Source of the DNA: Planctomycetia bacterium
GTDB lineage: Bacteria > Planctomycetota > UBA8108 > UBA1146
Length of the DNA: 38,114 nt
Assembly: GCA_012269595.1 (NCBI GenBank)
Contig: JAAXJX010000039.1
Location: forward strand, 40,641-78,754
Direction: 5' to 3'
The position numbers were made by a program, and so were the translations under genes. Shown here one piece after another: positions 1 to 8,071 of this stretch (position 1 is its first letter; every line of letters begins with the position of its first letter). Below the pieces are notes generated by a model, which saw only the letters and a list, made by a program, of their open reading frames with translations, had not been told where the DNA came from and made no database searches.

Positions 1-174
1 CGATACAAGTTCCTCCAAGAGGCGAAAGCCAGTGATGAGGCGAAAGCCAGTGATGAGGCGAAAGCCAGTGATGCTGCGGAAGCCAGTCAGAAGGTGGTCT
101 GGAACAAGGGCGGGGACCCCGAGTTGATCGGGGCCCTGAAGCCTGTGTACTCGCCGCAGCCGCAAGAATCCTAG
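1..174 (+). CDS. C-terminal end of an unidentified protein with EAKASD repeats
   Basis: Reading frame 1 is open from the window edge to a TAG at 172-174, giving the last 57 residues of a protein whose start lies outside the window. It carries three exact copies of an 18-nt unit encoding EAKASD (19-36, 37-54, 55-72) and a degenerate fourth copy (73-90), then a tail ending in PQPQES. The helical, Ala/Glu/Lys-rich repeat suggests a charged linker or coiled segment. I do not recognise the family. Its stop codon overlaps the stop of the convergent gene on the minus strand (see 171-1466). Confidence 0.6.
   Translation, partial: RYKFLQEAKASDEAKASDEAKASDAAEASQKVVWNKGGDPELIGALKPVYSPQPQES
19..90 (+). 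repeat. 18-nt tandem repeat, three exact copies plus one degenerate copy
   Basis: The unit gaggcgaaagccagtgat occurs at 19-36, 37-54 and 55-72 without change. A diverged copy at 73-90 has the same length. The unit is a multiple of three, so copy-number change would keep the reading frame. Confidence 0.9.
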
Positions 175-1466
175 CGGGTCATCTCCAGAAGTTCTTCGTC
201 GGAGAGAAGTCGGTCCGCTTTCTTGGCAGAATCGAAGATGCGTGTCACGAGTTCCTCAGTGGGTTCGATATGCCTTTGTTCAAGCCAAAAGATCACATTC
301 GACTTTCCGCTCATGGGGCCGATGCTGATCTTCTGTGCGAGCCCAAACTCATCCGCAGGAACTCCTGAGTAAACACGATTGGCCAGCCAGGTGTCATTCT
401 TGCGGAAAGCCTTGATGACTGCCGCAGCGTGGACGCCGGTGGCCGTTTCAAAGGCATCACTGCCAAACACAGGGTAGTTGCGAGGAATGGGCACGTGACA
501 GCCTTCGCTGACCGCATTGACGTAATCCGGCAGATGGGTCAGGTCATTGTCGATGGCACCCAGCAGTTTGAGATTGACCAGAAGCAGGTCCATGGAGGTG
601 TTTCCACTGCGCTCTCCGATACCCAGAGCTGCCGCATGGATGCGGTCTGCGCCTGCTTCATAGGCCGCAATGGAATTGGCCACATCGAGATCCCTGTCCC
701 TGTGGCCATGCCAATCGATCTTGATCCCCTCGACACCTGTTTCCTTGACGACTTCCCTGATGAAACCGATCAGCGCTTTCACCCCTGGTGGAGTGGCATG
801 GCCGACGGTGTCACAGACGCAAGCCCGCGCGGCACCATGCTCAATCGCGGTGCTGTAGAGAGCTCGAAGGGTGTCGGGAGTGGCACGGGTAGTGTCCTCG
901 GTCACGTACATCTGTGGGATGTTTTCACGACGACAGAAATCGGAGGCGAAGCGGGTGTGTTCCAGCATCCGCTCGAGAGTCCAATCCTCGGTGTATTGGC
1001 GAATCGGGCTCGAGCCAATGAAGGTGCAACATTCGATGGGAATCCCGACCTTCTGGCTGATCTCGGCGACCGCACGAATATCGTTCTCATGGGTGCGGGC
1101 GGCGCAATTGGGCGTAATGGAGAGATTCTCATCGACGATCAGTTGGCACAGTCGGGTGACATCCTCGACTGCCCGCGGGCCAGCTCCGGGGAGTCCGACA
1201 TTGGCGGTATGAATGCCCAGCTTGTCCATCAGTCGGAGGATCTCAAATTTTTCCTCGATGGGCGGGTCGACGACTGAGGGAGATTGAAGTCCATCTCGGA
1301 GAGTCTCGTCATCGAATTCCACAGGGGTGGTTCTTTTTTCACCACTGTCGACAAGGTTCCAGTCATGGATCAGATCCCGAATACGGTCTTCTCCCTGATC
1401 GATAAAGCCATCATCCATCTCGGACACGCTACCCCTTTTCGTCATTGAAGGTGCAATGAATTTCAT
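171..1466 (-). CDS. LeuA-like pyruvate carboxyltransferase family enzyme, short form
   Basis: This belongs to the DRE-TIM/HMGL-like family, which condenses acetyl-CoA with a 2-oxo acid (2-isopropylmalate, citramalate or homocitrate synthases) or cleaves HMG-CoA. The metal/substrate motif DETLRDG lies at about residues 53-59. An HGH metal-ligand pair is near residue 255, followed by a GIGERSGN motif. At 431 aa it has no C-terminal LeuA allosteric dimer domain; the region after the barrel is a short helical tail. The exact substrate cannot be read from sequence. It lies 61 bp downstream of the ETF-QO gene on the same strand and may be cotranscribed. The ATG at 1466 has a weak GGGG upstream; a GTG at 1427 with AAAAGGGG four bases ahead is an equally good start. 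No other leucine-pathway genes are nearby. Confidence 0.8.
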   Translation of the reverse strand: MKFIAPSMTKRGSVSEMDDGFIDQGEDRIRDLIHDWNLVDSGEKRTTPVEFDDETLRDGLQSPSVVDPPIEEKFEILRLMDKLGIHTANVGLPGAGPRAVEDVTRLCQLIVDENLSITPNCAARTHENDIRAVAEISQKVGIPIECCTFIGSSPIRQYTEDWTLERMLEHTRFASDFCRRENIPQMYVTEDTTRATPDTLRALYSTAIEHGAARACVCDTVGHATPPGVKALIGFIREVVKETGVEGIKIDWHGHRDRDLDVANSIAAYEAGADRIHAAALGIGERSGNTSMDLLLVNLKLLGAIDNDLTHLPDYVNAVSEGCHVPIPRNYPVFGSDAFETATGVHAAAVIKAFRKNDTWLANRVYSGVPADEFGLAQKISIGPMSGKSNVIFWLEQRHIEPTEELVTRIFDSAKKADRLLSDEELLEMTR

Positions 1467-1527
1467 CGCAACCCCGATGATAGGTCGTGGGATTCTCCGG
1501 TCAAGAACCGGTGAAGATCATTTGAGG

Positions 1528-3174
1528 TTACAGACCCTGATACTTGGGCCCACCTGCGTCGGATGGGACCGTCCACTGGATCACCTGGTAAGGATCAAGT
1601 ATGTCACAGGTTTTACAGTGAACGCAGTTGGAGTGATTGATCTGCAAGCGCTCACTTCCTGACCCATCGTCGACCATTTCGTAGACATTCGCCGGACAGA
1701 AGTGCTGGCATGGATTGCCATACTCTTCTTTGCACTTGGTGACACAAAGATCCGGTTCTGCAACTTTCAAATGGCTGGGCTGATGTTCAGAGTGGATAGA
1801 GCCTGCATGGAAGACCTGAGTCTCCTTGTCGATCAGGTGTTTTCCATCGTAGTCAGGAGCATTGGGTTCATTTCGGGCTTCCTTGAGGGTCACCATTTCA
1901 TCATGGTCCGCCTTGAGGGGCGCGAATTCGGCACCGACTCCACCGAGGACATACTTGATACCTGCGCGAATCGCCCCGCCCCAGAAGCCGCGACCCTGAA
2001 ACTCTGCACGGTAGTTACGCACACGATACAACTCGCTCTTGAGCCATGAATCGTCAAAACGTTTCTCGTAGCCCTGCAGGGTTGCCGCACTGAAATCGTC
2101 CTTGCGGATGGCGTCCAGCAGGGCTTCAGCTGCGAGGAGTCCTGTTTTCATGGCGGTGTGTACACCCTTGAGGCGGCTGACATTCAGGTTTGATCCAGAG
2201 TCACCGATGATCAGGAAACCATCACCGTAGGGACGGGGTCTCGACCAATACCCTCCCTCGGGAAGACACTTTGCACCGGCCTTGAGGATCTCTCCTCCTT
2301 CAAGAATTTTTGCGATGTAGGGATGGGTTTTCCAGTGCTGGAAATTCTCCCAGGGGTCAGTCCATGGCTGTCCGGCATCGAGTGCCGTAACAAATCCGAC
2401 GGAAGCCCTGTTTCCAGAGAGACCATAGATCCACGATCCGCCATACTCTCCAGATTCAAGAGGCCAGCCCGACGTATGAATCACCTTGCCGGCGGGCAGT
2501 CTTCCTTCGGGAAGTTGCCACAGCTCCTTGCAGCCGGTTCCATAAATCTGTGGATTACGCCCCTCGAGTTTTTCTTCTTCAATCAGCTGTTTGGTCAGGG
2601 ATCCGCGGACCCCTTCACCCAGAACCACGCAGCGGGCATGAATGTCGGCACCCGGTTCATAGGTGGAACCCGGTTCACCATTTTCATCGAGGCCCTTGTC
2701 CATCGTTCGCACTCCGGCGACGTGGCCTTCTTCATCGCGAATGAAAGAATCTCCGGGGAATCCTTCAAAGACCATGATTTCTGCTTCTTCGCACTGGTCT
2801 TTGAGGTACTGAACCATTTCGGAAAGGCTGATGACCGGGAATCCGTGATTCTTGAGCATCGGCGGTACCGGGATGCGCATGGCACCTCCAGCTGAGAGGT
2901 GTCGCACCTCTTCCTGATCCACCCAGGCTTCCACAGGAACTCCCTTGTCGCGCCAATCTTCTCCAAGCAACTCTGCCAATGGGCGAGGGTCGACGACCGC
3001 TCCGGAGAGGATGTGGGCACCGATCGATTGCCCTTTTTCAATGACGGCGATTTCCACATCGTCATTGCCCATGGCGAGCAATTGACGCTTGAGGTGGAGG
3101 GCACCGGTCAGCGAGGCAGGGCCAGCACCGACAAAGAGAATGTCTACGGGGAGTTCTTCGCGCTCAGCGGTCAT
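1528..3174 (-). CDS. Electron transfer flavoprotein-ubiquinone oxidoreductase (ETF-QO)
   Basis: This enzyme passes electrons from reduced ETF (fatty-acid and amino-acid dehydrogenases) to the quinone pool at the inner membrane. The N-terminus (VDILFVGAGPAS) is an FAD-binding Rossmann motif. The last 80 residues form the 4Fe-4S domain with the ETF-QO signature NCVHCKTCDILDP. The length of 548 aa matches the family. I chose the ATG at 3174 because GGAG sits five bases upstream on the minus strand and the protein then begins just before the FAD motif. A longer open frame to 3339 would run into the HAL ribosome site and adds unrelated sequence. It is divergent from the histidine ammonia-lyase gene across 148 bp. 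ETF subunit genes are not in the window. Confidence 0.95.
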   Translation of the reverse strand: MTAEREELPVDILFVGAGPASLTGALHLKRQLLAMGNDDVEIAVIEKGQSIGAHILSGAVVDPRPLAELLGEDWRDKGVPVEAWVDQEEVRHLSAGGAMRIPVPPMLKNHGFPVISLSEMVQYLKDQCEEAEIMVFEGFPGDSFIRDEEGHVAGVRTMDKGLDENGEPGSTYEPGADIHARCVVLGEGVRGSLTKQLIEEEKLEGRNPQIYGTGCKELWQLPEGRLPAGKVIHTSGWPLESGEYGGSWIYGLSGNRASVGFVTALDAGQPWTDPWENFQHWKTHPYIAKILEGGEILKAGAKCLPEGGYWSRPRPYGDGFLIIGDSGSNLNVSRLKGVHTAMKTGLLAAEALLDAIRKDDFSAATLQGYEKRFDDSWLKSELYRVRNYRAEFQGRGFWGGAIRAGIKYVLGGVGAEFAPLKADHDEMVTLKEARNEPNAPDYDGKHLIDKETQVFHAGSIHSEHQPSHLKVAEPDLCVTKCKEEYGNPCQHFCPANVYEMVDDGSGSERLQINHSNCVHCKTCDILDPYQVIQWTVPSDAGGPKYQGL

Positions 3175-3322
3175 TCGGGCTCCGATCTTGGAGGATTGGG
3201 GACATCCTATACATGGATCCACGAATTTCCACTGTACCGGGTCTTGCTTGCCAAGTGGCGGCTCCCGGCTTAGTTTCCAACACTTCAATGACGGAATTCC
3301 GGTGACCGGGAGGCACAAGTCC

Positions 3323-4891
3323 ATGGCAAAGTCGGGCAATCAACGCAAAAAGACCGCATCCCGGGTTCAGACGGTGGGGGAGCGCAAGGGCAAGATCCGT
3401 CTCGACGGGCACTCTCTGACGCTGGAAGACCTGCGCAAAATCGCCCGAGGTTCCGTCACCCTGACCATCGCTTCCAGTGCAGCCAGGGAAGTTCGGCATT
3501 CTGCAAAACTGGTCGATCGGGCCGCCCAAGGCGAGGACCCCCGTTATGGAATCAATACCGGCTTTGGCCGCTTCTGCAACATTCGCATCTCAGAGAAGGA
3601 GTTGCGGGAGTTGCAGGTCAACCTGATCCGCAGCCATGCGGCAGGTGTCGGCGATCCCTGTGCCCCGGAAGAGGTCAGGCTTGCGATTGCCCTTCGGGCC
3701 AATGCCCTCGTTTCCGGAAACAGCGGGATTCGTATCGAGGTCATTCAGTTGCTCCTCGATCTCTACAATCACGATGTGTTGCCGAGGATTCCGCGACAGG
3801 GTTCGGTGGGGGCTTGCGGTGACCTTGCCCCTCTCTCCCATCTGGCACTGGTACTCATCGGTGAGGGAGAAGCGCTGGTTTCCGGCAAATGGGTTTCCGG
3901 GAAGAGAGCACTCGCGAGTGCGGACCTGAAACCGGTTCGCCTGGAGGCGAAGGAAGGTTTGTCCCTGATCAATGGGGTGCAGGTTTCCGTGGCGATGCTG
4001 GCTCGGGCCTGTCATCTGGCCGAGTTTCTGGTGGACGCCGCAGATCTGACTTTGTCGATGAGTCTGGAAGGCTTCCTCGGCTCCCTGCAGCCTTTCGATG
4101 CCAGAATTCATGAAGTGCGACCCCATCCCGGACAAGCGACCGTTGCCGAAAATGTTCGCCGACTGCTCAGGGGGAGCAAGATTCTCAAGTCCCATGAAAA
4201 CTGCGATCGGGTTCAGGATCCCTACTCATTCCGTTGTGCTCCCCAGGTTCACGGTTCAGTTCGGGATGCCCTCGAGTGGATTGGCCAGACCATCGAACGG
4301 GAAGCGAATTCTTCGACCGACAATCCACTCGTCTTCAGCCATGAGGGTGACATCCTCTCAGGCGGAAACTTTCATGGAGCCCCGGTAGCCCATGCAGCGG
4401 ATCTGCTCGCTATCGTTCTCTGCGATCTGGCGTCGATTTCAGAGCGACGCTGCGAAAAATTGGTCAACCCGGATACCAGCAGGGGATTACCGGCATTCCT
4501 CTCCAGAGAAGAGGGCCTTCAGTCCGGTTGGATGATGGCCCATGTGACCGCCTCCGCTCTGGTCTCGAGGATGAAGGTTCTCTCTCACCCCGCCTCAGTG
4601 GATTCAATGGTCACATCTGCGGGGACCGAAGACCACGTCAGCATGAGTACCCACGCCAGTGAGAAAGCCCTCGAATGCGCCCACCAGACTTCGAGAGTCG
4701 TTGGCATAGAACTGTTGGTCGCAATGGACGCTCTGGATCTGCGTCGACCCCTCAAGTCCGGCAAGAGATTGGAAGATCGTTTCAAGGCCTTGAGGGAAGT
4801 GTTACCCGGTCACGATGGTGATCGTGTGCTCTCCCCGGAAATCGAGCAGGCCGCTCAAGTCATCGAAGAAGGCTTGTTGATCCGACCCTGA
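3323..4891 (+). CDS. hutH: Histidine ammonia-lyase with Ala-Cys-Gly at the MIO site
   Basis: Deaminates L-histidine to urocanate, the first step of histidine catabolism. Family residues are present: YGINTGFG near residue 75, the RSHAAG histidine that selects histidine as substrate, SLINGVQ, QDPYSFRCAPQ, GGNFHGAP and the EDHVSM glutamate. The length of 522 aa fits HutH. The triad that cyclises to the MIO electrophile is normally Ala-Ser-Gly; here codons 164-166 (3812-3820) read GCT TGC GGT, so the Ser is Cys165. In the Pseudomonas enzyme a Ser-to-Cys change at this site is reported still to mature into active enzyme, so activity is likely. The ATG at 3323 follows GGGAGG by nine bases. No hutU, hutI or hutG is in the window. 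The alternative, another MIO lyase or mutase, is less likely given the HAL-type histidine and glutamate. Confidence 0.9.
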   Translation: MAKSGNQRKKTASRVQTVGERKGKIRLDGHSLTLEDLRKIARGSVTLTIASSAAREVRHSAKLVDRAAQGEDPRYGINTGFGRFCNIRISEKELRELQVNLIRSHAAGVGDPCAPEEVRLAIALRANALVSGNSGIRIEVIQLLLDLYNHDVLPRIPRQGSVGACGDLAPLSHLALVLIGEGEALVSGKWVSGKRALASADLKPVRLEAKEGLSLINGVQVSVAMLARACHLAEFLVDAADLTLSMSLEGFLGSLQPFDARIHEVRPHPGQATVAENVRRLLRGSKILKSHENCDRVQDPYSFRCAPQVHGSVRDALEWIGQTIEREANSSTDNPLVFSHEGDILSGGNFHGAPVAHAADLLAIVLCDLASISERRCEKLVNPDTSRGLPAFLSREEGLQSGWMMAHVTASALVSRMKVLSHPASVDSMVTSAGTEDHVSMSTHASEKALECAHQTSRVVGIELLVAMDALDLRRPLKSGKRLEDRFKALREVLPGHDGDRVLSPEIEQAAQVIEEGLLIRP

Positions 4892-5593
4892 TCAGCTTGG
4901 CATTCGCGCTTCGAAGGCCACGAGTCTTTCATAGCGTACGCCGTCCCTGACCGTGTAGGACCCGGGAACCGCAGCCATCTCTTTCAGGTAGACTTCATCT
5001 TCGAAGTAGTAATCGCGGAAAGGGAAATCCTTGTCTGCGAGGATTCTGACACTCAGACCACACTCCTCCATAAGACGAATCGTGCGTGGGACATCCCCCA
5101 TCGTTGAGTGGATGAAAATCAGGCGACCACCCGGTTTCAGAAGTTTATGGGATTCCAGAATCAGAGTGTCGATGAAATAGCGACGATAGGTTTTGTTCGA
5201 AAGGGCAAAGGGAGGATTGGCTACGACGGTGTCGAAGCCATTCTGATTGACCTGAATCCAGTCGGCGATCAGGAACTCGACAGGGCAGGTGATGCCATAC
5301 TTTTGCAGATTTCTTTCTGCATGTCCGAGAATGGATCCATCGACTTCGGTCAATACCAGTTCACTGGCGCCGCGTAGTCCGAGAATCACGGCATGAATGC
5401 CACAACCGGTTCCCAGCTCGAGTACTTTCTCATTTGAGAAATCCATTTGCTCAAGAGTTTCACCCAAGAGGATCCCGTTGGGGGTGGGGTTCCAGACCCC
5501 TGCAGGAACCTCGAGTTCGAGCTCGAGGGCACCAAAGCTGCATTTCAGGTGGCTCTCATCAAGATTCTTGTCTGGGATATCATTATTCAGCAT
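4892..5593 (-). CDS. Class I SAM-dependent methyltransferase, NPPF type
   Basis: A Rossmann-fold methyltransferase of 233 aa. Motif I (VLELGTGCGIH) is at residues 57-67, the acidic SAM-ribose residue is in LTEVDG near 85, and the motif NPPF is at 126-129. NPPF/NPPY enzymes usually methylate exocyclic or amide nitrogens in RNA, DNA or protein, as in the RlmG/RsmC and PrmC groups; the substrate here is unknown. The ATG at 5593 is preceded by AGGAG at ten bases. Its TGA (4892-4894) abuts the HAL TGA (4889-4891), so the two convergent genes have no spacer. Confidence 0.8.
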   Translation of the reverse strand: MLNNDIPDKNLDESHLKCSFGALELELEVPAGVWNPTPNGILLGETLEQMDFSNEKVLELGTGCGIHAVILGLRGASELVLTEVDGSILGHAERNLQKYGITCPVEFLIADWIQVNQNGFDTVVANPPFALSNKTYRRYFIDTLILESHKLLKPGGRLIFIHSTMGDVPRTIRLMEECGLSVRILADKDFPFRDYYFEDEVYLKEMAAVPGSYTVRDGVRYERLVAFEARMPS

Positions 5594-5804
5594 CGTAAAA
5601 CTGCTCCTGGGAATTCAGCCTGAAGCGGTTGCAGGCTCGTGTTAATCTCTTCGGCTTCATGATCTACAGCGAGAATGTGACATCTACCCATTATAACGCC
5701 GATAAGATGCCAGATTCGGTTCATGTTTCCGATTTTCAGGGCTTGCACCACTGGCGTTCGTTTTTGGGTCCATTTTTTGAGGTCCACTTTTGACAGGATG
5801 AACG
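5594..5804. promoter_or_regulatory. Divergent intergenic region with a minus-strand -10 element
   Basis: This 211-bp region lies between the methyltransferase (minus) and the hotdog gene (plus). On the minus strand it contains a perfect TATAAT (plus-strand 5690-5695) but no good -35 at 17 bp. A leader of roughly 90 nt would follow, including an inverted repeat AGCCTG/CAGGCT (5617-5622 with 5632-5637). I see no clear plus-strand promoter. Open frames here look like chance. Confidence 0.35.
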
Positions 5805-6317
5805 GTGAACGATTCCGAGAATGATCGCTGGAGCCTGCATCGACAGGCTTCTCCGGGTGCCCTTCAGTTGGATGCGACCGACCTCGAAGAACTGTTGCCG
5901 ATCCAGCGTGACAGACTGTTGATTGACCGGGTTCTCGCATTGCGGCCCGGGATGCATGCCATCGCTGAGAAAGCGGTATCGGCAGGTCCCCGGGAGCAGC
6001 AGTTTCGGGGACGGGAAGAGTTCACTTTTCCATCGACCCACGCGTTCAGTGCGATGGAGCAGTTGTCTTTGGTCATCATGATCTCTGAATTGACTCCGGG
6101 GCAAACCATCGAAGTTCCCGCACTGGTCTCGATTGCTTCGATGAACGTTTCAGCAGAGTTGGTCGAACCGGGTTTGCTTCACCTGAACGTGCGTTCGACT
6201 GGAATCGTCGATATTCCAGAAGTCGAGGGTGATGTATTGGGCTTTGAGGGAACCGTCAGTGTCAATGGAGAAGATTTCGTCACGGCAGCCTGGCAAATGA
6301 AAAAAGGCAAGCCCTGA
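5805..6317 (+). CDS. FabZ-like hotdog-fold protein without the dehydratase histidine
   Basis: 170 aa. The segment LLPIQRDRLLIDRVLALRPG (about residues 30-49) closely follows the FabZ/FabA-type opening (LLPHRYPFLLVDRV). The next segment, where dehydratases carry HFPGxPxMPGV with the catalytic His, reads EFTFPSTHAFSAMEQLS, so the His-Phe-Pro-Gly motif is gone while a Glu corresponding to the helix acid may remain. It could be a non-catalytic hotdog protein, a thioesterase-like enzyme, or a lipid-related dehydratase of a divergent clade. The GTG at 5805 follows AGGA; the nearby ATG at 5798 is out of frame. The gene ends inside a bidirectional hairpin shared with rpoD. Confidence 0.65.
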   Translation: MNDSENDRWSLHRQASPGALQLDATDLEELLPIQRDRLLIDRVLALRPGMHAIAEKAVSAGPREQQFRGREEFTFPSTHAFSAMEQLSLVIMISELTPGQTIEVPALVSIASMNVSAELVEPGLLHLNVRSTGIVDIPEVEGDVLGFEGTVSVNGEDFVTAAWQMKKGKP

Positions 6318-6358
6318 CTCCCGCCGGTACGGCGGGTTGGCGCGCGTCAGGGCTTGCC
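6300..6358 (-). terminator. Intrinsic terminator of rpoD with a nested hairpin
   Basis: Perfect 13-bp arms, GGCAAGCCCTGAC at 6306-6318 and GTCAGGGCTTGCC at 6346-6358, enclose a second stem (CCCGCCG/CGGCGGG, 6320-6336). On the minus strand the outer stem is followed by a run of six T (6300-6305). It therefore ends transcripts from rpoD, and it overlaps the stop codon of the convergent hotdog gene. On the plus strand there is no U-tract. Confidence 0.85.
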
Positions 6359-6385
6359 ATCGATTCCTGTCTCGTGAATCGGGGA

Positions 6386-8071
6386 TCAACCGTCGAGGAA
6401 ACCTTCCAGATTTCTTGAGCGAACCGGGTGACGCAACTTTTTCAGTGCCCGGATCTCGATCTGGCGAATCCTTTCGCGGGTGACTTTGAACTTCTTGCCC
6501 AACTCTTCCAGAGTGTAGGTCTCATCCTTGCCGATCCCGAATCGCAGCTTGATCACCTCACGCTCGCGAAGGCTGAGAGTCTCAAGAACGCGAGTCATTC
6601 TTCTTTTGAGGGCCTCCTCGGAGATGGCCTCGGAAGGCTTCTCGAAACGGTAGTCCTCAATGAACTCACCAAAAGTGGATTCGTCGTTGGGTCCGATGGG
6701 GGTCGAGAGGGAAACAGGAACCCGGCTCAGGCGAATCATCGCTTCCAACTCTTCGGCCGGAACTTCCAACTCTTCGGCGATCTCATGGAGATCGGGGCGA
6801 CGGCCGGTGCGCTGAAGGTGCTCACGACTGACGCCACCCAGCTTGCTCATGGTTTCGGACATGTAGACCGGAAGGCGAACCATGCGCGACTTTTCGGCGA
6901 TTGCACGGCTGATGGCCTGACGGATCCACCAGGTGGCATAGGTCGAGAACTTGTAGCCTTTGGTGTAGTCGTACTTTTCACAAGCACGCATCAGGCCAGT
7001 GTTACCCTCCTGGATCAGGTCGAGGAAGCTGAGGCCGCGGCCACGGTACTTCTTGGCGACACTGACGACCAGGCGCAGGTTTCCACTGGAGAGACCACCC
7101 TTGGCAGCTTCGTAACGCTTGAAGTCGAGGCTGATCTCACGGGCACGCTCCAGGAAAGCCGGGTAGGGCTCAAAAATCGCCTCGTTGATGTCATCGAACT
7201 CCTTGCCGATGGCGCGCTTGTTGCGGATACGCAGGCCAACGATCGCTTTTTCCAACTTCTTGCCCAGAATCTCGATCTCACTCTGAAAGCGACCGACGTA
7301 CTTCATTTTGAGTTCGTAGGATTCGAGCATTCTTGCAAGCTTGAGAATCCGATTGTGAAGACGCTTCTCCAGTTTCGGACGCTCTTTCTTGTCGGAGAGA
7401 GGCAGGTCTTCGAGGTCGAGGGCGTCGAGTTGATTGGAGCGGAACAGTTGCTGCATGCGCGGCAGTTCCTTCTCAAGGCGATCGAAGAAGGTTTGACGAT
7501 CTCCTTTACGGGAAAGAGTCAGATCAAGGCTTTTTTCGACGAGGCGAGTACCGTTGTTGATCTGTCCCAAAAGCTGCAGCGTTTCATCCTGGCCGAGGGC
7601 GGTCATGAAGATGTTGCGGCAAAGCTTTTTCTGGCTCTTCTCGATTTCCTTGGCGAAGTGGATCTCTTCCTCACGGGTCAGCAGGGGAATCGAGGCCATT
7701 TGTGAGAAGTACATGCGGATAGGGTCATCCAGAGCTTTGACAGCCATGCGCTCAGCGCTTTCGCCACTGGCAGCGGCGGCCGCTTCACGCTCCTTGTTTT
7801 CCTTCTCCATCTGCTCTTTGAGCTCCTGCTCAGCAGCAACAGCCTCTTTCTCATCGAACTCCACAGAATCGAGGTCGTCAGACTCCTCCTCGGAGACATC
7901 GTCGACGATTTCGACGTTGATCTCACGGAGCAGTCCCTGAACCATGGCGAACTTCTTCGAGTTCTTTTCGATTTCGGGGAGAGTTTCGAGAAGGGTGGAG
8001 AGTCCGACTTCCTCGTTCTCTTTGAGGTTGCCGAGCAAGTCTTTGATTCGCTTCTGGAACGGCTTCTTCAA
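6386..8071 (-). CDS. rpoD: Primary sigma factor of the RpoD/SigA family
   Basis: The housekeeping sigma-70 subunit of RNA polymerase, 561 aa. Region 1.1 is at about residues 1-55, then an acidic Ala/Glu-rich linker to about 110, region 1.2 (DDPIRMYFSQM), a long non-conserved insert (about 150-325), region 2 (SGNLRLVVSVAKKYRGRG and YATWWIRQAISRAI), region 3, and region 4.2 (VTRERIRQIEIRALKKL) near 527-545. The start is TTG at 8071: AGGAGG lies six bases upstream on the minus strand, and the next Met would delete region 1.1. It is flanked by a strong terminator downstream. The insert between 1.2 and 2 marks it as a full-length primary sigma rather than an alternative one. Confidence 0.97.
   Translation of the reverse strand: MKKPFQKRIKDLLGNLKENEEVGLSTLLETLPEIEKNSKKFAMVQGLLREINVEIVDDVSEEESDDLDSVEFDEKEAVAAEQELKEQMEKENKEREAAAAASGESAERMAVKALDDPIRMYFSQMASIPLLTREEEIHFAKEIEKSQKKLCRNIFMTALGQDETLQLLGQINNGTRLVEKSLDLTLSRKGDRQTFFDRLEKELPRMQQLFRSNQLDALDLEDLPLSDKKERPKLEKRLHNRILKLARMLESYELKMKYVGRFQSEIEILGKKLEKAIVGLRIRNKRAIGKEFDDINEAIFEPYPAFLERAREISLDFKRYEAAKGGLSSGNLRLVVSVAKKYRGRGLSFLDLIQEGNTGLMRACEKYDYTKGYKFSTYATWWIRQAISRAIAEKSRMVRLPVYMSETMSKLGGVSREHLQRTGRRPDLHEIAEELEVPAEELEAMIRLSRVPVSLSTPIGPNDESTFGEFIEDYRFEKPSEAISEEALKRRMTRVLETLSLREREVIKLRFGIGKDETYTLEELGKKFKVTRERIRQIEIRALKKLRHPVRSRNLEGFLDG

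Noticed and set aside
429..1277. Long plus-strand open frame opposite the LeuA-like gene
   Set aside because: Antisense frame to a well-supported gene; its translation shows no family motif.
3175..3339. N-terminal extension of ETF-QO upstream of 3174
   Set aside because: The extra residues are not part of the family and the internal ATG has GGAG five bases upstream.
6428..7705. 425-codon plus-strand open frame opposite rpoD
   Set aside because: Mirror of the rpoD codon pattern; Leu/Val/Ala-rich translation with no motif, while rpoD is unmistakable.
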